Assembly (NCBI GenBank): GCA_004524425.1
Contig: SDNN01000169.1
Span: 1 to 6,354 of the forward strand
Length of the DNA stretch: 6,354 nucleotides
Direction: 5' to 3'
Source of the DNA: Promethearchaeota archaeon
GTDB taxonomy: Archaea > Asgardarchaeota > Lokiarchaeia > Sigynarchaeales > SOKP01
Shown: positions 5,211 to 6,354 of the stretch, piece by piece
How positions within the stretch are numbered: position 1 is the stretch's first letter
Layout: each line of letters starts with the position of its first letter
Program-made: the position numbers and the translations under genes
Notes under the pieces: model-generated
Told to the model about the DNA's origin: nothing
The model's database searches: none
The model's input: only the letters and a program-made list of their open reading frames with translations

Positions 5211-6353
5211 CGGATACTTGCGATGCTTTTCAATTGCAGCTCTGAATGCTAAAATGTTTTCCCATGGAGCATTCAAAATATTATGGCTTGGACCAGCAAA
5301 GTACCCTCCTCCTTGGGCTGCAGCTTTAATGCATCTAATCACTTCATGTTCAATTTCCTTAGGGGTCCCAAAACCTAAGATCGAATGGTCCATGCCACCC
5401 ATAAAAGCTACACGATCCCCGAAGTCATCCTTAAGCTTTTTTAGATTTACACCTGCAGGAGCTTCTAAACTCTGAAGGCAATCCACTCCAGCTCCTACCA
5501 TGTACGGAACGAGGTTGTCTATATAACCATCAGAATGATGCAAAACAAACATGCCATATTTTTTACAAGTCTGGTAAACCTGTTCATGATATGGCAAGAA
5601 AAATTCGCAATAGTCTTCTACAGACATCATGGAACCTCCTTTATATCCCAAATCATCACCATAAAAGAAAATGTCCACCCCTGCTTCATTTAAACGTTTA
5701 ATAACTTCTAACAAGGCTTTCGTATATTCACTCATGACTTCATGAATGAATGGTGGATTTTTACGCATGTAATAGGCAACTCTACTAAAGCTAAGGCCCC
5801 CCATTAATTCTTCCACCATGTTAATGGGGGTAATTACCATTGGATAAAAATAAGGTGATACCGCTTCTACAAAACCTTCCCATACTTGAGGAGAATAATT
5901 AATTCTTTCATTTACCCTGTCAATGGGTTTTCCATGTTTATCCCAAAATGAATGAAGGATTTCTGGGGTCTTAAAATAGCCATCCACGTACCAACTATAA
6001 TCCAATCCTGTATCGACTTGCTTCACGTTCTTTCTTATTACTCCCGTAATCGTATTTATTCGACAATCTGGATATTCTGGAGGTGCATTTTTTTCCTTGA
6101 ACTTCAACTTAAATGGCCCAAACGGATCCATCTCAAAAATATCAACCTTCCAAAATCTCTGTTCTGTAATTAAATATTTTGTTCCAGTATGAGTATTCTG
6201 CACTTGGGTACTATATTTTTGCTTCTCTTCTGATTCAAAGTATACTTGGAAGACCTTAGCTGTATGTTCAAATCCCATGTTATGGATGGGAATCATGTCT
6301 GGCTCTTCTAGTTCAAGCGTACGAATTACCCGCTCACGTTTCGATAAACCCAT
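5199..6353 (-). CDS. Uroporphyrinogen decarboxylase superfamily protein, methyltransferase-like, not HemE
   Basis: This 384-residue cytoplasmic TIM-barrel protein of the URO-D superfamily (Pfam URO-D, the group containing the MtaA/MtbA methyltransferases) opens with SKRERVIRTLELEEPDMIP (4-22), the standard entry of these paralogs (S-R-E-R-V, EEPDRVP). Other superfamily features are EELMGG (181-186), YGDDLGYKGGSMMS (231-244), FFLPYH (251-256), VLHHSDGYIDNLVP (270-283), GVDCLQSLEAP (289-299), FMGGMD (317-322) and GPSHNILNAPWEN (354-366). The HemE hallmark RQAGRY is absent, so haem synthesis is unlikely. The MtaA zinc motif His-x-Cys is replaced by HHSDG (272-276), so the thiol methyltransferase reaction is also not assured. 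No corrinoid protein is present in the window. It is the gene before the hydrolase on the same strand. Only one base precedes the ATG here, so its ribosome binding site is out of view; the N-terminal match argues this is the true start. The reaction is unknown. Confidence 0.82.
   Translation of the reverse strand: MGLSKRERVIRTLELEEPDMIPIHNMGFEHTAKVFQVYFESEEKQKYSTQVQNTHTGTKYLITEQRFWKVDIFEMDPFGPFKLKFKEKNAPPEYPDCRINTITGVIRKNVKQVDTGLDYSWYVDGYFKTPEILHSFWDKHGKPIDRVNERINYSPQVWEGFVEAVSPYFYPMVITPINMVEELMGGLSFSRVAYYMRKNPPFIHEVMSEYTKALLEVIKRLNEAGVDIFFYGDDLGYKGGSMMSVEDYCEFFLPYHEQVYQTCKKYGMFVLHHSDGYIDNLVPYMVGAGVDCLQSLEAPAGVNLKKLKDDFGDRVAFMGGMDHSILGFGTPKEIEHEVIRCIKAAAQGGGYFAGPSHNILNAPWENILAFRAAIEKHRKYPLNV
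5690..5701. repeat. 12-bp perfect palindrome TTAAACGTTTAA, copy 2
   Basis: This is an identical copy of the palindrome at 5199-5210, here inside the coding sequence of the URO-D-like protein (codons for KRLN, residues 219-222). Its position within a conserved coding region makes a regulatory role doubtful. Confidence 0.4.
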
Positions 6354-6354
6354 G

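Noticed and set aside
5199..6353. Annotation as haem-pathway uroporphyrinogen decarboxylase (HemE)
   Set aside because: The N-terminal RQAGRY signature is missing. The SRERV...EEPD start and DDLG/HSDG motifs fit the methyltransferase-like paralogs, and no haem genes are nearby.

Overview
The window is AT-rich and compact. It holds five complete or nearly complete protein genes plus the last 34 codons of a sixth, and I see no RNA genes, CRISPR array or mobile element. Several things suggest an anaerobic archaeon, perhaps an Asgard (Lokiarchaeia-like) lineage: T-tract terminators without GC-rich hairpins, TATA-like boxes, GAGG/GTGAG ribosome binding sites, ferredoxin-type Fe-S proteins of unknown function, a GPH-type sugar symporter and a uroporphyrinogen-decarboxylase-like protein that is not HemE. 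The taxonomic call is an inference from style and gene content. An AT-rich anaerobic bacterium is not excluded.

Layout. At the left edge (2-106, + strand) is the C-terminus of a membrane transporter that matches the end of the complete transporter further right. Convergent to it on the minus strand is a two-gene Fe-S operon: a 291-aa multi-cysteine protein (1264 down to 389), whose stop codon overlaps the start of a 77-aa two-cluster ferredoxin (389 down to 156) in a TAATG junction. A divergent 212-bp control region (1265-1476) separates the operon from a complete GPH-family symporter (1477-2916, +). The symporter runs convergently, across a T-tract/A-tract terminator, into a 710-aa clan GH-D glycoside hydrolase (5106 down to 2974, -). 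Upstream of the hydrolase on the same strand is a 384-aa uroporphyrinogen-decarboxylase superfamily protein (6353 down to 5199), whose start codon lies one base from the window edge.

How they may work together. The symporter would import a glycoside or oligosaccharide, and the hydrolase, which has no signal peptide, would cleave it in the cytoplasm. The uroporphyrinogen-decarboxylase-like protein resembles the methyltransferase side of its superfamily but lacks the MtaA-type His-X-Cys zinc motif. The Fe-S pair looks like an electron-transfer module. A working hypothesis is a locus for taking up and degrading a plant- or microbe-derived, possibly methylated, glycoside with a redox-linked step. 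Only the transport-plus-hydrolysis part follows from well-known families; the rest is inference.
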